In this document: positions 16,923-25,945 of the stretch, piece by piece
Position numbering within the stretch: the stretch's first letter is position 1
Layout: each line of letters starts with the position of its first letter
Notes under the pieces: model-generated
The model's database searches: none
Told to the model about the DNA's origin: nothing
Seen by the model: the letters and a program-made list of their open reading frames with translations, nothing else
Program-made: the position numbers and the translations under genes
DNA from: Alicyclobacillus kakegawensis NBRC 103104
GTDB taxonomy: Bacteria > Bacillota > Bacilli > Alicyclobacillales > Alicyclobacillaceae
Direction: 5' to 3'
NCBI RefSeq assembly: GCF_001552655.1
Contig: NZ_BCRP01000002.1
Span: forward strand, 1 to 64,000
DNA length: 64,000 nt

Positions 16923-17885
16923 GTGCGTCTTTCTGAAGCATCTGCGTCATTCCTAAACATCCGAACGCAAGAAGGGTTTTCGCGATACACAATCAGTGCC
17001 TATCGTCTTCAGCATCAACTTCTTATACGCGATATTGGGGACTTGGACATTGAAGATGTCACGCTTCCGGTTTTGCGCGAACATCTAAGCCGTCAAACAC
17101 ATCTGAAGCCTTCGAGCCTTGGACACAAGATCAGGGCTATCAAGACCCTCTTTAACTGGCTTGTTGAAGAGGAACTATTGTTGCGAAATCCTACGCTCAA
17201 GCTGAATGAACCTAAACGTGGCAAGCGGGTTCCAAAGGCGTTGACGATTGAAGAACTGGAATTACTCCGTGATTCCTGCGAATGCACCTTGGAGCACGCG
17301 CTGGTTGAGTTTTTCTTTGCCAGCGGATGTCGCGTAGCAGAAATTCAACGATTGAATCGAAGCGACATCGACTGGCAAAGGAACGCCGTAAAGGTTCTGG
17401 GCAAAGGAGACAAAGAACGTGAGGTCTACTTCGGAGCAAAAGCCCATATCTGGATGAAACGCTACCTGAGCGAGAGGACTGACGATGATCCGGCCCTATT
17501 CGTAACCGTAAGGAAGCCCCATCGCATGTCGATCCATGAAATTCAATACATTTTCAAACGGATCGCAAAACGCTGTGGATTGGCGGATCGTGTGAGTCCA
17601 CATAAAATGCGGCATACGCTGGCTACGGTGTTGATTAACCAAGGTGCCCCGCTGGTTGTTGTGCAAAGCATCCTTGGCCACGAGAAGCCGGAGACGACAC
17701 AGTTGTACGCGACCCTCAGTGGATCTGCGCGCCAACAGTCGTATCAACGATATTTTGTGCAGTGGCCGCATCTGCACTATGGTAAAATGTCGCATAGTCA
17801 TACGGTTTGCGTGGGTCGTCATTACTCAGTTAACGGGCAGGTTAACGCAAATCGACTTTATGCTAATATTATGGAAAACTATTGA
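16923..17885 (+). CDS. tyrosine recombinase 2 (XerC/D-like)
   Basis: About 320 residues. N-terminal SAM-like domain (SRYTISAYRLQHQLLIRDIG...HKIRAIKTLFNWLVEEELL), then the catalytic set: Arg in FFASGCRVAEIQRL, Lys in VLGKGDKEREV, HKMRHTLAT, LGHEKPETTQLYA with the nucleophilic Tyr. The C-terminal tail of about 55 residues past the Tyr is longer than in XerC/D. GTG at 16923 has GGAGG 8 nt upstream. Follows repeat unit copy 1; its substrate is not known. Confidence 0.85.
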   Translation: MRLSEASASFLNIRTQEGFSRYTISAYRLQHQLLIRDIGDLDIEDVTLPVLREHLSRQTHLKPSSLGHKIRAIKTLFNWLVEEELLLRNPTLKLNEPKRGKRVPKALTIEELELLRDSCECTLEHALVEFFFASGCRVAEIQRLNRSDIDWQRNAVKVLGKGDKEREVYFGAKAHIWMKRYLSERTDDDPALFVTVRKPHRMSIHEIQYIFKRIAKRCGLADRVSPHKMRHTLATVLINQGAPLVVVQSILGHEKPETTQLYATLSGSARQQSYQRYFVQWPHLHYGKMSHSHTVCVGRHYSVNGQVNANRLYANIMENY

Positions 17886-17920
17886 CGGCTTATTAAGCAC
17901 CAAGGATGGAGTGACCTAAT

Positions 17921-18499
17921 TTGCGTATTCGTTTTCGAAACGTAGTGATCATTGTGGGATTGTTCCTCGTGTTAATCACGCTATATGTTGGTTGGAAATA
18001 TGAACAAATCAATTCATATGGACGTTCCATAAAACCTGTAAAATCCGATGCAATTATCGTACTGGGGGCAGCCGTTATGAGGAACGATCAACCGAGTCCC
18101 GTTCTACAGGAACGCCTTGACTCGGCACTCACGCTTTATCACGAGCATTATGCCCCTGTATTTATCCTAACTGGAGGACAGGGTGAAGGTGAGCCTATAG
18201 CCGAAGCGGAAGCAAGTCAACGGTATTTGGAGAGTAAAGGAGTACCTTCGGCAGCGATGTACCTAGATAATCGATCCAAAAATACTTGGGAAAATTTGTT
18301 TGACGCAAAACAGATTATGCAGAAACAAGGGATGCATACAGCAATCATTGTGACGGACTTCTATCATCAGGAACGTGCCCAACTCTATGCTCGTGAACTA
18401 GGCATGGATACAAGCGGATACGTTGGACGAATTCCACCTAGGACCAACCCAAGGGAAACGTTACGTGAAGTGATTGCAATTACTCTAGAAAGACATTAG
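17921..18499 (+). CDS. YdcF/SanA-family membrane-anchored protein (DUF218)
   Basis: 192 residues: one N-terminal transmembrane helix (about residues 8-24, VVIIVGLFLVLITLYVG), then a DUF218 domain outside or at the membrane (SDAIIVLGAAVMRNDQPSPVLQERL, FILTGGQGEGEPIAEAE, NTWENLFDAK, VTDFYHQERA). Family members act in envelope integrity or vancomycin sensitivity, activity unclear. Start is TTG at 17921 with GGAGTGA about 7 nt before. Cargo gene between two tyrosine recombinases. Confidence 0.82.
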   Translation: MRIRFRNVVIIVGLFLVLITLYVGWKYEQINSYGRSIKPVKSDAIIVLGAAVMRNDQPSPVLQERLDSALTLYHEHYAPVFILTGGQGEGEPIAEAEASQRYLESKGVPSAAMYLDNRSKNTWENLFDAKQIMQKQGMHTAIIVTDFYHQERAQLYARELGMDTSGYVGRIPPRTNPRETLREVIAITLERH

Positions 18500-18894
18500 C
18501 AACATTGCTATTGCACATAAGGGGGCGAATGTACAAGATTGGGGTTCACCTAACCCTGCATCATCATACAAAATACGGTATATAGGGGGACGCCACGTTG
18601 TTCTGCATGCTTGAGTGAGGGGAAATCCGCGGAAACTACTTTCAATCAACATTTTACTACACCTCGTCCTCATTAAGCAGTCGGAGCAATTCGCCTATTC
18701 GAAGGATCGTTCAGATTTCGCGTGCCTCTTTAAAATCGTTGTCCTGGCTCTAAAGCGGTCACTGGTTGGATAGGGCCAGAGCGATTCGGTTCCTCCTCTT
18801 GCCGTTCACAAAGCACTCCAAAAAATGGATTGAAACTAAGCATGGAGTCTCTGCGTCTACGTTATGTGTACAAAATCAGGAGGTCAACCTAAAC
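18500..18894. other. intergenic, nothing recognised
   Basis: About 395 bp of AT-rich sequence with no convincing frame, terminator or promoter apart from the AGGAGGT site of the lipoprotein gene at its end. Confidence 0.4.
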
Positions 18895-19500
18895 ATGACA
18901 AGATATAGCAAATGGATAACAACTTCAGGAGCATCATTAACTATCGTGGGAATTCTTGCAGGGTGTGGTTTGGCAGGCAATGGACCATCTGAAACAACGA
19001 ATGTGACGAATACGGAGACAACAGCAACCAACAATTCTGGATCGACAAGCTCGAATCTATCTGCGCCAACAACATCGAAGCAAACAAATGAAATGAACAC
19101 CGATGCAATCACCATCTACACAAATCCAAATTTTTTGCCGCAGAGTAAAGGTCAAGAATATACCTCATATTTTGATGGAACAGTAGTTGTAGAAACATCG
19201 AATCAAATGTCCCAAGAAGAAAAAGGCGGGCATAGTCCGTGGAAGGCAAGTCCAGTTTATGTTGCTTTGTATGGGACACAGAACTTTGCACCGGATGGCT
19301 CAATCATCCAGACTTCGGATACATCCAAGGAATTTGTAGGAACGTATCACGGTGTAAAGGTGACATATACGCTTCTTTCATCCACTGGTCACACCGCCAA
19401 GGTAGTCGAAAAGGGATTGCCATTTAGCTTGACCATCGATCTGTACAAGCCGTTGCATCATTACTACTGGTTGATTGATGGTGTTCAGATAGATGGTTAA
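18895..19500 (+). CDS. predicted lipoprotein, unknown function
   Basis: 201 residues. Lipoprotein signal peptide with lipobox ILAGC near residue 24, then a Thr/Ser/Asn-rich linker (about 30-65) and a beta-rich domain rich in aromatic residues (YTSYFDGTVVVET, SPVYVALYGTQNFAPDG, YYWLIDGVQIDG). No family recognised. The ATG at 18895 has AGGAGGT about 11 nt upstream; the frame is open further upstream but the signal peptide fixes this start. Very AT-rich compared with host genes. Confidence 0.7.
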   Translation: MTRYSKWITTSGASLTIVGILAGCGLAGNGPSETTNVTNTETTATNNSGSTSSNLSAPTTSKQTNEMNTDAITIYTNPNFLPQSKGQEYTSYFDGTVVVETSNQMSQEEKGGHSPWKASPVYVALYGTQNFAPDGSIIQTSDTSKEFVGTYHGVKVTYTLLSSTGHTAKVVEKGLPFSLTIDLYKPLHHYYWLIDGVQIDG

Positions 19501-19611
19501 CCTCTAAAGAATTTGATTGGTATTAATAGTGTCGGGTTATATCAGAACGCCACATTTTCGTGAATTTTTAAGTTGCGGGAAACAGAGCACCAACACTCTC
19601 CCTTTAGTGGG

Positions 19612-20454
19612 TTACTTCGAAACATACAGTCCCTCCATAGCATCACGCATCTTTTCGAGGCTGGGGGTCGCGTAGCTTCGGGTAACGTTTAGATCCGTGT
19701 GCCCCGCCAATTTTGCGACCGTCACTAAATCGACACCAGCATCAAGTAACCCACGAACGAATGTGTGGCGAAGGGCGTGGGGGTGGTATTGCTCCCCCAA
19801 CTGTCTGAGCATGTGTTCGACTGTTCTCGCTGAAATGCGTCGTCGCTGGTTCGACACGAACAACGGATCGTCCAGGGCAACGTCTCCTCGCTGAGAGAGA
19901 TATTCTTGTACTCGGCTTCTTACTTCAGACGTGGCGGGGACAACCCGTTCCTTGTCACCTTTACCGCGATTCACGTACACCAATCCTCCACGTTTCAATT
20001 CGATGTCCTTCACATTGAGCGCGACCAATTCACCTACCCGAAGCCCACAATACAGCAGAATAGTGACAATCGCGATGTCACGAAGATTTCGCTTTTGCTC
20101 CACTAGGCGCAGAAGGCGATTTCGATCATTGCGCTCGAGAGATTTTGGAATCCGTTGCAGGATGGGTGTACGTTTGACAACGCGTATGTGTTGAACACAG
20201 GATTCCTGGCCGGACCACTTTGCGAAACCTCGAATCGCGTTGTACGCGAGGTTGACCGTACTGGCCTTGAGGCCTTTGGCGGTCAGATACGTGATATAAG
20301 ATTGCACATCCACGCGGGTAAGTCCGTCATCGAGCGACGTGCCTGATTCGACGAGGTACTGGTTGAATTTTTCCAGTTGCGTCCGGTAAGTCTTGATCGT
20401 TTTTTCGGATTTGCCAACAAGGGCTTGCTCGGCGTATTGGTCAATGATTGACAT
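19612..20454 (-). CDS. tyrosine recombinase 3 (XerC/D-like)
   Basis: 280 residues from the ATG at 20454, which has GGAGG 10 nt upstream; a GTG at 20541 would add 29 residues but lacks a ribosome site. SAM-like domain (KTIKTYRTQLEKFNQYL, STVNLAYNAIRGFAKW), then the catalytic residues: Arg in LLYCGLRVGELVAL, Lys in VNRGKGDKERVV, HPHALRHTFVRGL, LAGHTDLNVTRSYATP with Tyr. Typical integron/XerD-like length. A recombinase-like core site (20555-20583) lies just upstream of its start. Confidence 0.88.
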   Translation of the reverse strand: MSIIDQYAEQALVGKSEKTIKTYRTQLEKFNQYLVESGTSLDDGLTRVDVQSYITYLTAKGLKASTVNLAYNAIRGFAKWSGQESCVQHIRVVKRTPILQRIPKSLERNDRNRLLRLVEQKRNLRDIAIVTILLYCGLRVGELVALNVKDIELKRGGLVYVNRGKGDKERVVPATSEVRSRVQEYLSQRGDVALDDPLFVSNQRRRISARTVEHMLRQLGEQYHPHALRHTFVRGLLDAGVDLVTVAKLAGHTDLNVTRSYATPSLEKMRDAMEGLYVSK

Positions 20455-20473
20455 GGTTTTGATGCCTCCAGAG

Positions 20474-20583
20474 TTATACGCAATGATTTTCGGGTGTTCA
20501 CGCGATGCTTCCGCCTGGAATGACAAGCTTTTCTCAATCACATTGTACTATAATATTGCGTATAACTCATACTTATACGCAAT
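20474..20583. repeat. inverted-arm site next to tyrosine recombinase 3
   Basis: Core 20555-20583: ATTGCGTATAA, 7-bp spacer CTCATAC, TTATACGCAAT, two perfect 11-bp arms, the geometry of a Xer/Cre-type recombination site. A third arm TTATACGCAAT is at 20474-20484, and a one-mismatch version is at 16587-16597. Confidence 0.6.
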
Positions 20584-20649
20584 GGCTGTTCGGAAACATA
20601 AGTTTAGAGTGATTTAAGGTGTAACCTCGCGGGAAAACATGAAAGGATT

Positions 20650-21657
20650 ATGTTGTTCCTTGGGGGTGGGTTACTCGCAGGGGATCTTCAATCTTTGTCG
20701 AACAGAGGAATAGATGTTTCCAACCTTATACAAGAGTGGGTTATTCGAATGGATGAGTTTACGCGAGCGTATTATGAACTGGCATTCAAGGTCGCCTTCA
20801 TGGAGCGCAAAGGTAATGCCTTTCAGGATTTTTTCTCAGACATAATGGAAAAGTGTCATCCAGGTGCATTCGAGCGTGTGCGTCCATGGGGTCGACACGG
20901 TGACCGAAAGAACGACGGTTGTATCATAGAAACTGGTCAGTTCTTTCAGGTATACGCTCCGAATGAGATGAAGGTAGATGACGCAATTGGCAAGATTGAT
21001 ACAGATTTCCGAGGCGCATTGGAACATTGGTCAAAGTATTTACGGGAATGGATATTTGTTCATAATTCCCGGGATGGGCTGAGTCCAGACATTACTCGAA
21101 AACTCGCTGACCTTCGCCTGGAATTTCCGGGAATAAAGATATCTACATTCGGATTCGAGTCATTGCGGCAAAAGGTGTTTTCACTGAGTGAACCTGATAT
21201 AGCATCCCTTCTTGGGCCAGTTCCAACTCAGAGGGATATGATGAGCTTCGGATTCGAGGACTTAAAGCCAATATTAGTTAGAATAGGCGAGGCTTCAGAG
21301 GGAACTGAGGAGGATATGCATCCCGTTCCACTGTCAAAGTTAACGGCAAATGGGCTGTCAGCAAGTGTTCAAACACTAATTAAAGCTGGCATGACGCGCG
21401 CGCATCTAGTGCAGGACTTTTTTTATACATGGCATGATCCGCTTCTTGGTGACCGTGTAGCTGCTGCATTTCGTGAAGAATACACTCGCTTAAAAATGAG
21501 TGGCTACGATCCTGATGAAATCTTCATCAGATTGCAAGTATTCGCTGGGGGTTCAGAAATAAACTCTCCACGACATCAGACTGCTGTGCTAGCTGTCTTG
21601 GCACACCTGTTTGAGAGTTGCGATATCTATGAACGTCCACGCGAGGAGTTAGTATGA
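20650..21657 (+). CDS. ABC-three-component system, nuclease-like/CTD subunit
   Basis: 335 residues. The N-terminal half has a restriction-endonuclease-like pattern (FQDFFSDIMEKC...GDRKNDGCIIETGQFFQVYAP, with D85, D89 and Q100), the rest is helical (residues 190-330) and resembles the C-terminal domains paired with DUF2326 ATPases. Overlaps the next gene by ATGA, and the three genes form one operon. Start uncertain: the ATG at 20650 has a poor site; ATG at 20749 (MDEFTRAYYELAFK) is closer to what such proteins usually begin with. I recognise the family from gene order and motif, not from a database match. Confidence 0.6.
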   Translation: MLFLGGGLLAGDLQSLSNRGIDVSNLIQEWVIRMDEFTRAYYELAFKVAFMERKGNAFQDFFSDIMEKCHPGAFERVRPWGRHGDRKNDGCIIETGQFFQVYAPNEMKVDDAIGKIDTDFRGALEHWSKYLREWIFVHNSRDGLSPDITRKLADLRLEFPGIKISTFGFESLRQKVFSLSEPDIASLLGPVPTQRDMMSFGFEDLKPILVRIGEASEGTEEDMHPVPLSKLTANGLSASVQTLIKAGMTRAHLVQDFFYTWHDPLLGDRVAAAFREEYTRLKMSGYDPDEIFIRLQVFAGGSEINSPRHQTAVLAVLAHLFESCDIYERPREELV

Positions 21658-21902
21658 TGATATTGCCAACCAAACGGCTGTCTGAAGAACGGGCCTTGAT
21701 ACGTGTAGGTGCCGAAATACTGGGGTTACTAACAGAGCCGAAGACCGTTTCGCGTTTGTGGAACGAAATTAAGGATGTGCATGGTCGTTATACTCATGGT
21801 GCTCCATTAACATATGACTGGTTCGTACTGGCGCTAGATTTTTTATACATCTTGAACACAGTTGATCTTGAAGACGGTCGGATTCGGAGGAAATACAAGT
21901 GA
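21654..21902 (+). CDS. ABC-three-component system, middle component
   Basis: 82-residue small helical protein (LPTKRLSEERALIRVGAEIL, WFVLALDFLYILNTVDLEDGRIRR). Length, acidic-basic pattern and position between the nuclease-like gene and the ATPase gene fit the middle component of ABC-3C conflict systems. Start ATG overlaps the previous stop and its own stop overlaps the GTG of the ATPase gene, so translation is coupled at both ends. Confidence 0.6.
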   Translation: MMILPTKRLSEERALIRVGAEILGLLTEPKTVSRLWNEIKDVHGRYTHGAPLTYDWFVLALDFLYILNTVDLEDGRIRRKYK

Positions 21903-23647
21903 TCCATCGTATATTCAGTAGTCGTACTACTTTCAAAGAACTTACGTTTCATCCCGGTCTTAACCTGTTAATTACCGAAAAGAGTCCAGGTGCGACGAGC
22001 AGACAGACTCGTAATGGAGCAGGGAAGTCCAGTTTGGTAGAAATTATCCATTTTCTTCTTGGTTCAAACTGCGATAAACAATCTATTTTTAGAAATGATG
22101 CGTTGATTCATGATTACTATGGAATGGATTTCGATTTAAGGGGCTCACGGACTCAGGTAAGCCGCTCTGGCCAAAGGCCATCGGATATTTACGTAACGAC
22201 GGATAATCACACATTATGGCCACGCGAGAGTGGCGTAAGCAAAAATGAATTGAAGTTTTCTAATTCCGATTGGAAGTCTATCCTGGGCCTTCTGGTATTC
22301 AATCTCCCAATCAATAACGACAATGTAAAGTTCGGTCCAAGTTTTAGGTCTTTAGTTACGTATTTTGCTCGTAGGCAAAGTGCAAACGGCTTTAGCACAC
22401 CTGAAAAGCACTCTACAATACAACAACTTTGGGATACACAGGTGTCCATTTCTTATTTGCTTGGTTTAGATTGGACTATTCCACAGCAATGGCAGGTTGT
22501 GAGGCAGAAAGAAGGGGCACTAAAGGAACTTCGGAAGATTGCTGCAGATGGGGAGCTACATCATGTAATTGGAACAGTTGCTGATCTACGCACAAAATTG
22601 ACGTTGGCAGAAGAGCGTGTTCGTCGGTTACGTGAAAATATTGAGACCTTTAATATTCTTCCAGAATACCGCGAACTCGAAAACGAGGCCAATGAGTTGA
22701 CGCAGAAGTTGGCAAACTATTCAAATTTAAACACGGTCGATCGAGAGCTAATTGACGAACTCGAACGTTCCATCCAAAATGAACCCATTCCTCCCGTTGA
22801 CAGCCTAGAACGTCTCTATAGAGAAGTCGGTGTCATTTTTCCTGACGTTGCGAAAAAACGAATTGAGGATGCACGAGTGTTTCATCAGTCTGTAGTGAGT
22901 AATCGCAGGTCCTACCTTCAGGGTGAAATCGATGCAGCTAAACAACGTATTGCGGAACGTAACGCAGAAATGGAACGCTTTACGAAGCGGCGTGCCGACA
23001 TCATGAAAGTACTTAGTTCGCATGGGGCTTTGGAGCATTTTATGGATTTACAGTCCCATCTTGTAAAGATGGAGGCTGAAGTTGAATCCATTCGCCAACG
23101 GTTTATCGCTGCCGAGCAATTAGAGGGTCAGAAGACCGAACTGGAGATTGAGCGTCGGAAACTGCTGGTTCGGTTACAACAAGACTACCAGGAAGAATCA
23201 AGTGTTTTAAGGGATGCCATTGTCACCTTTCAAGAGATTTCGAACGCACTGTATGAAAATGCGGGGAGCTTAAGTATCGTGGAAACCTCCAACGGGCCTC
23301 AGTTCGAGGTGAAGATACAAGGTGGAAAGAGCAAAGGGATAAACAATATGCAGATATTCTGTTTTGACATGATGTTGATGAAAATATGTTCAGCACGGGC
23401 GATCGGTCCAGGATTCCTAATTCATGACAGTCATCTGTTTGATGGTGTCGATGATCGACAGATTGCGACGGCATTAAGCATCGGAGCACGATTGGCCGAT
23501 GAGTGTGGCTTTCAATATATCGTTACCATGAACTCTGATGACTTACCTAAAGAGTTCCCTCCAGGTTTTGATCTCTTGGATTATGAACTGCCGTTACGAC
23601 TTACCGACGCGTCGGACGATGGAGGATTATTCGGTATTCGTTTTTGA
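21899..23647 (+). CDS. ABC-three-component system ATPase (DUF2326, SMC-like)
   Basis: 582 residues. Walker A NGAGKSS at residues 39-45 within an SMC/RecF-like N-terminus (FHPGLNLLITEKSP), long coiled coils (about 210-330 and 365-450), and a C-terminal DUF2326 domain with FLIHDSHLFDGVDDRQIATAL (Walker B-like) and YIVTMNSDDLP. These ATPases partner with a nuclease or other effector in predicted conflict systems. GTG start with GGAGG 8 nt upstream, coupled to the middle component. Probably an anti-invader module, inferred from family and from its place beside a type I RM system. Confidence 0.75.
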   Translation: MIHRIFSSRTTFKELTFHPGLNLLITEKSPGATSRQTRNGAGKSSLVEIIHFLLGSNCDKQSIFRNDALIHDYYGMDFDLRGSRTQVSRSGQRPSDIYVTTDNHTLWPRESGVSKNELKFSNSDWKSILGLLVFNLPINNDNVKFGPSFRSLVTYFARRQSANGFSTPEKHSTIQQLWDTQVSISYLLGLDWTIPQQWQVVRQKEGALKELRKIAADGELHHVIGTVADLRTKLTLAEERVRRLRENIETFNILPEYRELENEANELTQKLANYSNLNTVDRELIDELERSIQNEPIPPVDSLERLYREVGVIFPDVAKKRIEDARVFHQSVVSNRRSYLQGEIDAAKQRIAERNAEMERFTKRRADIMKVLSSHGALEHFMDLQSHLVKMEAEVESIRQRFIAAEQLEGQKTELEIERRKLLVRLQQDYQEESSVLRDAIVTFQEISNALYENAGSLSIVETSNGPQFEVKIQGGKSKGINNMQIFCFDMMLMKICSARAIGPGFLIHDSHLFDGVDDRQIATALSIGARLADECGFQYIVTMNSDDLPKEFPPGFDLLDYELPLRLTDASDDGGLFGIRF

Positions 23648-23812
23648 AATAACTACGTGAGCTATGGGAGTTAAGAGCTGGATTTAAGGTCAGAGACGCT
23701 GGAACGGGACAAGACCTCGATAATTGGCGACATACATGAACGATAAGTGGGCCGTTTGCTATATTTTATATGACGTTATCCGTTGTTCAGATAGACATGG
23801 AGGTAGCTTGCA

Positions 23813-25945
23813 TTGTCCCAACTTGAAAACATCGAAGCCATTGAAAAGCGTTTGTGGCGTGCAGCAGATACGCTAAGGGCCAATTCAAATTACGCCAGCA
23901 ATGAGTACTTTCTACCCGTTATGGGCTTAATCTTTCTGCGGCATGCCTATAGCCGATTTCTTGCCGTACGCGATGAAATCCTTGCCTCTCTTCCCACACG
24001 GGGCGGACGTACCAGAGCATTGTCAAAAGAAGACTTCTCCCAAAAGGGTGCCATCTTTTTGCGTGAAATCGCGCAATTTGATTACCTGGTGTCTCTGAAG
24101 GACAGTGATGATCGCGCTCGTGCCATTATTGACGCCATGGAGTCTATCGAAGCGGACTACGAATCTTTACGCGGGGTTCTTCCTAAGTCAGAATATCAGG
24201 AACTGGACAACGAAGTGCTCGGTCAACTGCTTCGCACGCTCAACCCGGAAGCGTTGAAACGGGCGTCCGGAGACATTTTTGGTCGCATCTACGAATATTT
24301 TCTTACGCAGTTCGCGGATCAGAAGGCGCACGACGGTGGTGAGTTTTTTACCCCTGTGTCCCTTGTCTCCCTCATCGCAAATGTGTTGGAACCTGAAAAA
24401 GGCATCGTGCTGGATCCCGCTTGCGGCTCCGGTGGCATGTTCGTACAAAGCGCTCATTTCGTGGAGCGCCTACACGCCAACCCAACCGAACGACTCACGT
24501 TTTACGGATTGGAGAAAAATCCGACGACCATTCGGTTAGCAAAGATGAATCTGGCGGTACACGGGCTTGAAGGGGATATCCAGAAAGCTATTACCTACTA
24601 TGAAGATCCGCATAACCTACTTGGCAAAGCAGACTATGTAATGGCCAATCCGCCGTTCAATGTGGATGAAGTGGATGCCGAAAAGGTGAAGAATGATCCA
24701 CGCCTGCCCTTTGGCTTACCGGGCGTGAACAAAAGTGGCAAGGTGTCAAACGGAAATTACCTCTGGATTAGCTATTTCTACAGCTATCTGAACGATCACG
24801 GTCGCGCCGGGTTCGTCATGTCCTCACAGGCATCAAGCGCCGGACGGGATGAAGCGGAGGTTCGCCGTAAACTCATCGAAACCGGCGATGTCGACATCAT
24901 GATCGCGATCCGCTCAAACTTTTTTTACACTCGGACTGTACCGTGCGAACTTTGGTTTCTCAATCGTGCAAAGCCGATCGAGTACCGTGATAAGGTGCTC
25001 ATGATTGACGCCCGTAACATCTATCGCAAGGTGACCCGGAAAATATATGATTTCAGTCCAGAGCAGTTGCAGAACCTTCTTGCGATTGTGTGGCTCTATC
25101 GTGGGGAAAATCAACGGTTTGTTGAATTACTGAAGAGCTATCTGCACAGAACCTCGGAGGAAGCGAGACGATGCTATTTTTACCTTGACCAGGATGGCAA
25201 AGAAACCGACTTACTACGGGGCTACATATCTGCTCTTCATGAGTTGCGCGAGCGGATCGATCCGTTTGTATCGTCCGATCTTGTCAGCGATGGTCCCGTT
25301 CTTGCGGAAACCCGAAGCGAGTTCGATTCCACTCTTGCGACATTTTCCGAGGATGTAACTCGCTTCTTCGACTTGTTGATTAAAAAGGACGGGCTGTGGA
25401 GTGACAAGAAATTCGATTTGCCTGCTTTGAAAGAAGTCGAAAAGCATATGTCCGAACTGGCTCACCAAAGCCGTGATCTCGTGAAACAGGCAGAACACGT
25501 GAACAAGTTGGTCAACCGTCTGATCGACGTGTGTGAGAAGGGATTTGGAGCAAAGGAAAGTAGTTTGTGGTCACACACTGAGATCAACCGTGCGAAAAAG
25601 GCGGTAGAGTCTTGCCGACAGGAAGCGGTAGAACAGTTGAAACTCGTGCGCTACTATTATCGCCAGGCTGAATGGCTGTTGGAGCGATTCCCCGATGGGC
25701 AATACCGCGACGTGCCTGGATTGGTTAAGACGGTTGACCAGGAAGAAATCAAAGACAACGACTGGAGCCTGACGCCTGGTCGCTATGTCGGCGTTGCGCC
25801 CGAGGAACAGGACGAGGATTTTGATTTTGAGGAAGCATTGCGGGAAATTCATATGGAGTTGGAAGGGCTAAATACTGAGGCTATCGAATTAGGAACCAAG
25901 ATCCAGCGTAATTTTGAGCAATTGGGGGCAACCTCACGTGCCTAA
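23813..25945 (+). CDS. hsdM: type I restriction-modification system, methyltransferase subunit
   Basis: 710-residue N6-adenine methyltransferase of a type I R-M complex. N-terminal HsdM domain (KRLWRAADTLRANSNYASNEYF), SAM-binding motif DPACGSGGMF from D201, catalytic NPPF at N279. The C-terminal 300 residues are helical and longer than in EcoKI HsdM. Start is TTG at 23813 with GGAGGTAG 7 nt upstream. First gene of an hsdM-S-R operon with overlapping ends. Preceded by a 165-bp spacer that should hold its promoter. Confidence 0.93.
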   Translation: MSQLENIEAIEKRLWRAADTLRANSNYASNEYFLPVMGLIFLRHAYSRFLAVRDEILASLPTRGGRTRALSKEDFSQKGAIFLREIAQFDYLVSLKDSDDRARAIIDAMESIEADYESLRGVLPKSEYQELDNEVLGQLLRTLNPEALKRASGDIFGRIYEYFLTQFADQKAHDGGEFFTPVSLVSLIANVLEPEKGIVLDPACGSGGMFVQSAHFVERLHANPTERLTFYGLEKNPTTIRLAKMNLAVHGLEGDIQKAITYYEDPHNLLGKADYVMANPPFNVDEVDAEKVKNDPRLPFGLPGVNKSGKVSNGNYLWISYFYSYLNDHGRAGFVMSSQASSAGRDEAEVRRKLIETGDVDIMIAIRSNFFYTRTVPCELWFLNRAKPIEYRDKVLMIDARNIYRKVTRKIYDFSPEQLQNLLAIVWLYRGENQRFVELLKSYLHRTSEEARRCYFYLDQDGKETDLLRGYISALHELRERIDPFVSSDLVSDGPVLAETRSEFDSTLATFSEDVTRFFDLLIKKDGLWSDKKFDLPALKEVEKHMSELAHQSRDLVKQAEHVNKLVNRLIDVCEKGFGAKESSLWSHTEINRAKKAVESCRQEAVEQLKLVRYYYRQAEWLLERFPDGQYRDVPGLVKTVDQEEIKDNDWSLTPGRYVGVAPEEQDEDFDFEEALREIHMELEGLNTEAIELGTKIQRNFEQLGATSRA

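Noticed and set aside
16923-17885. Chromosomal XerC/XerD dif system
   Set aside because: It lies inside the mobile element, has an extended C-terminus, and no dif-like site was found.
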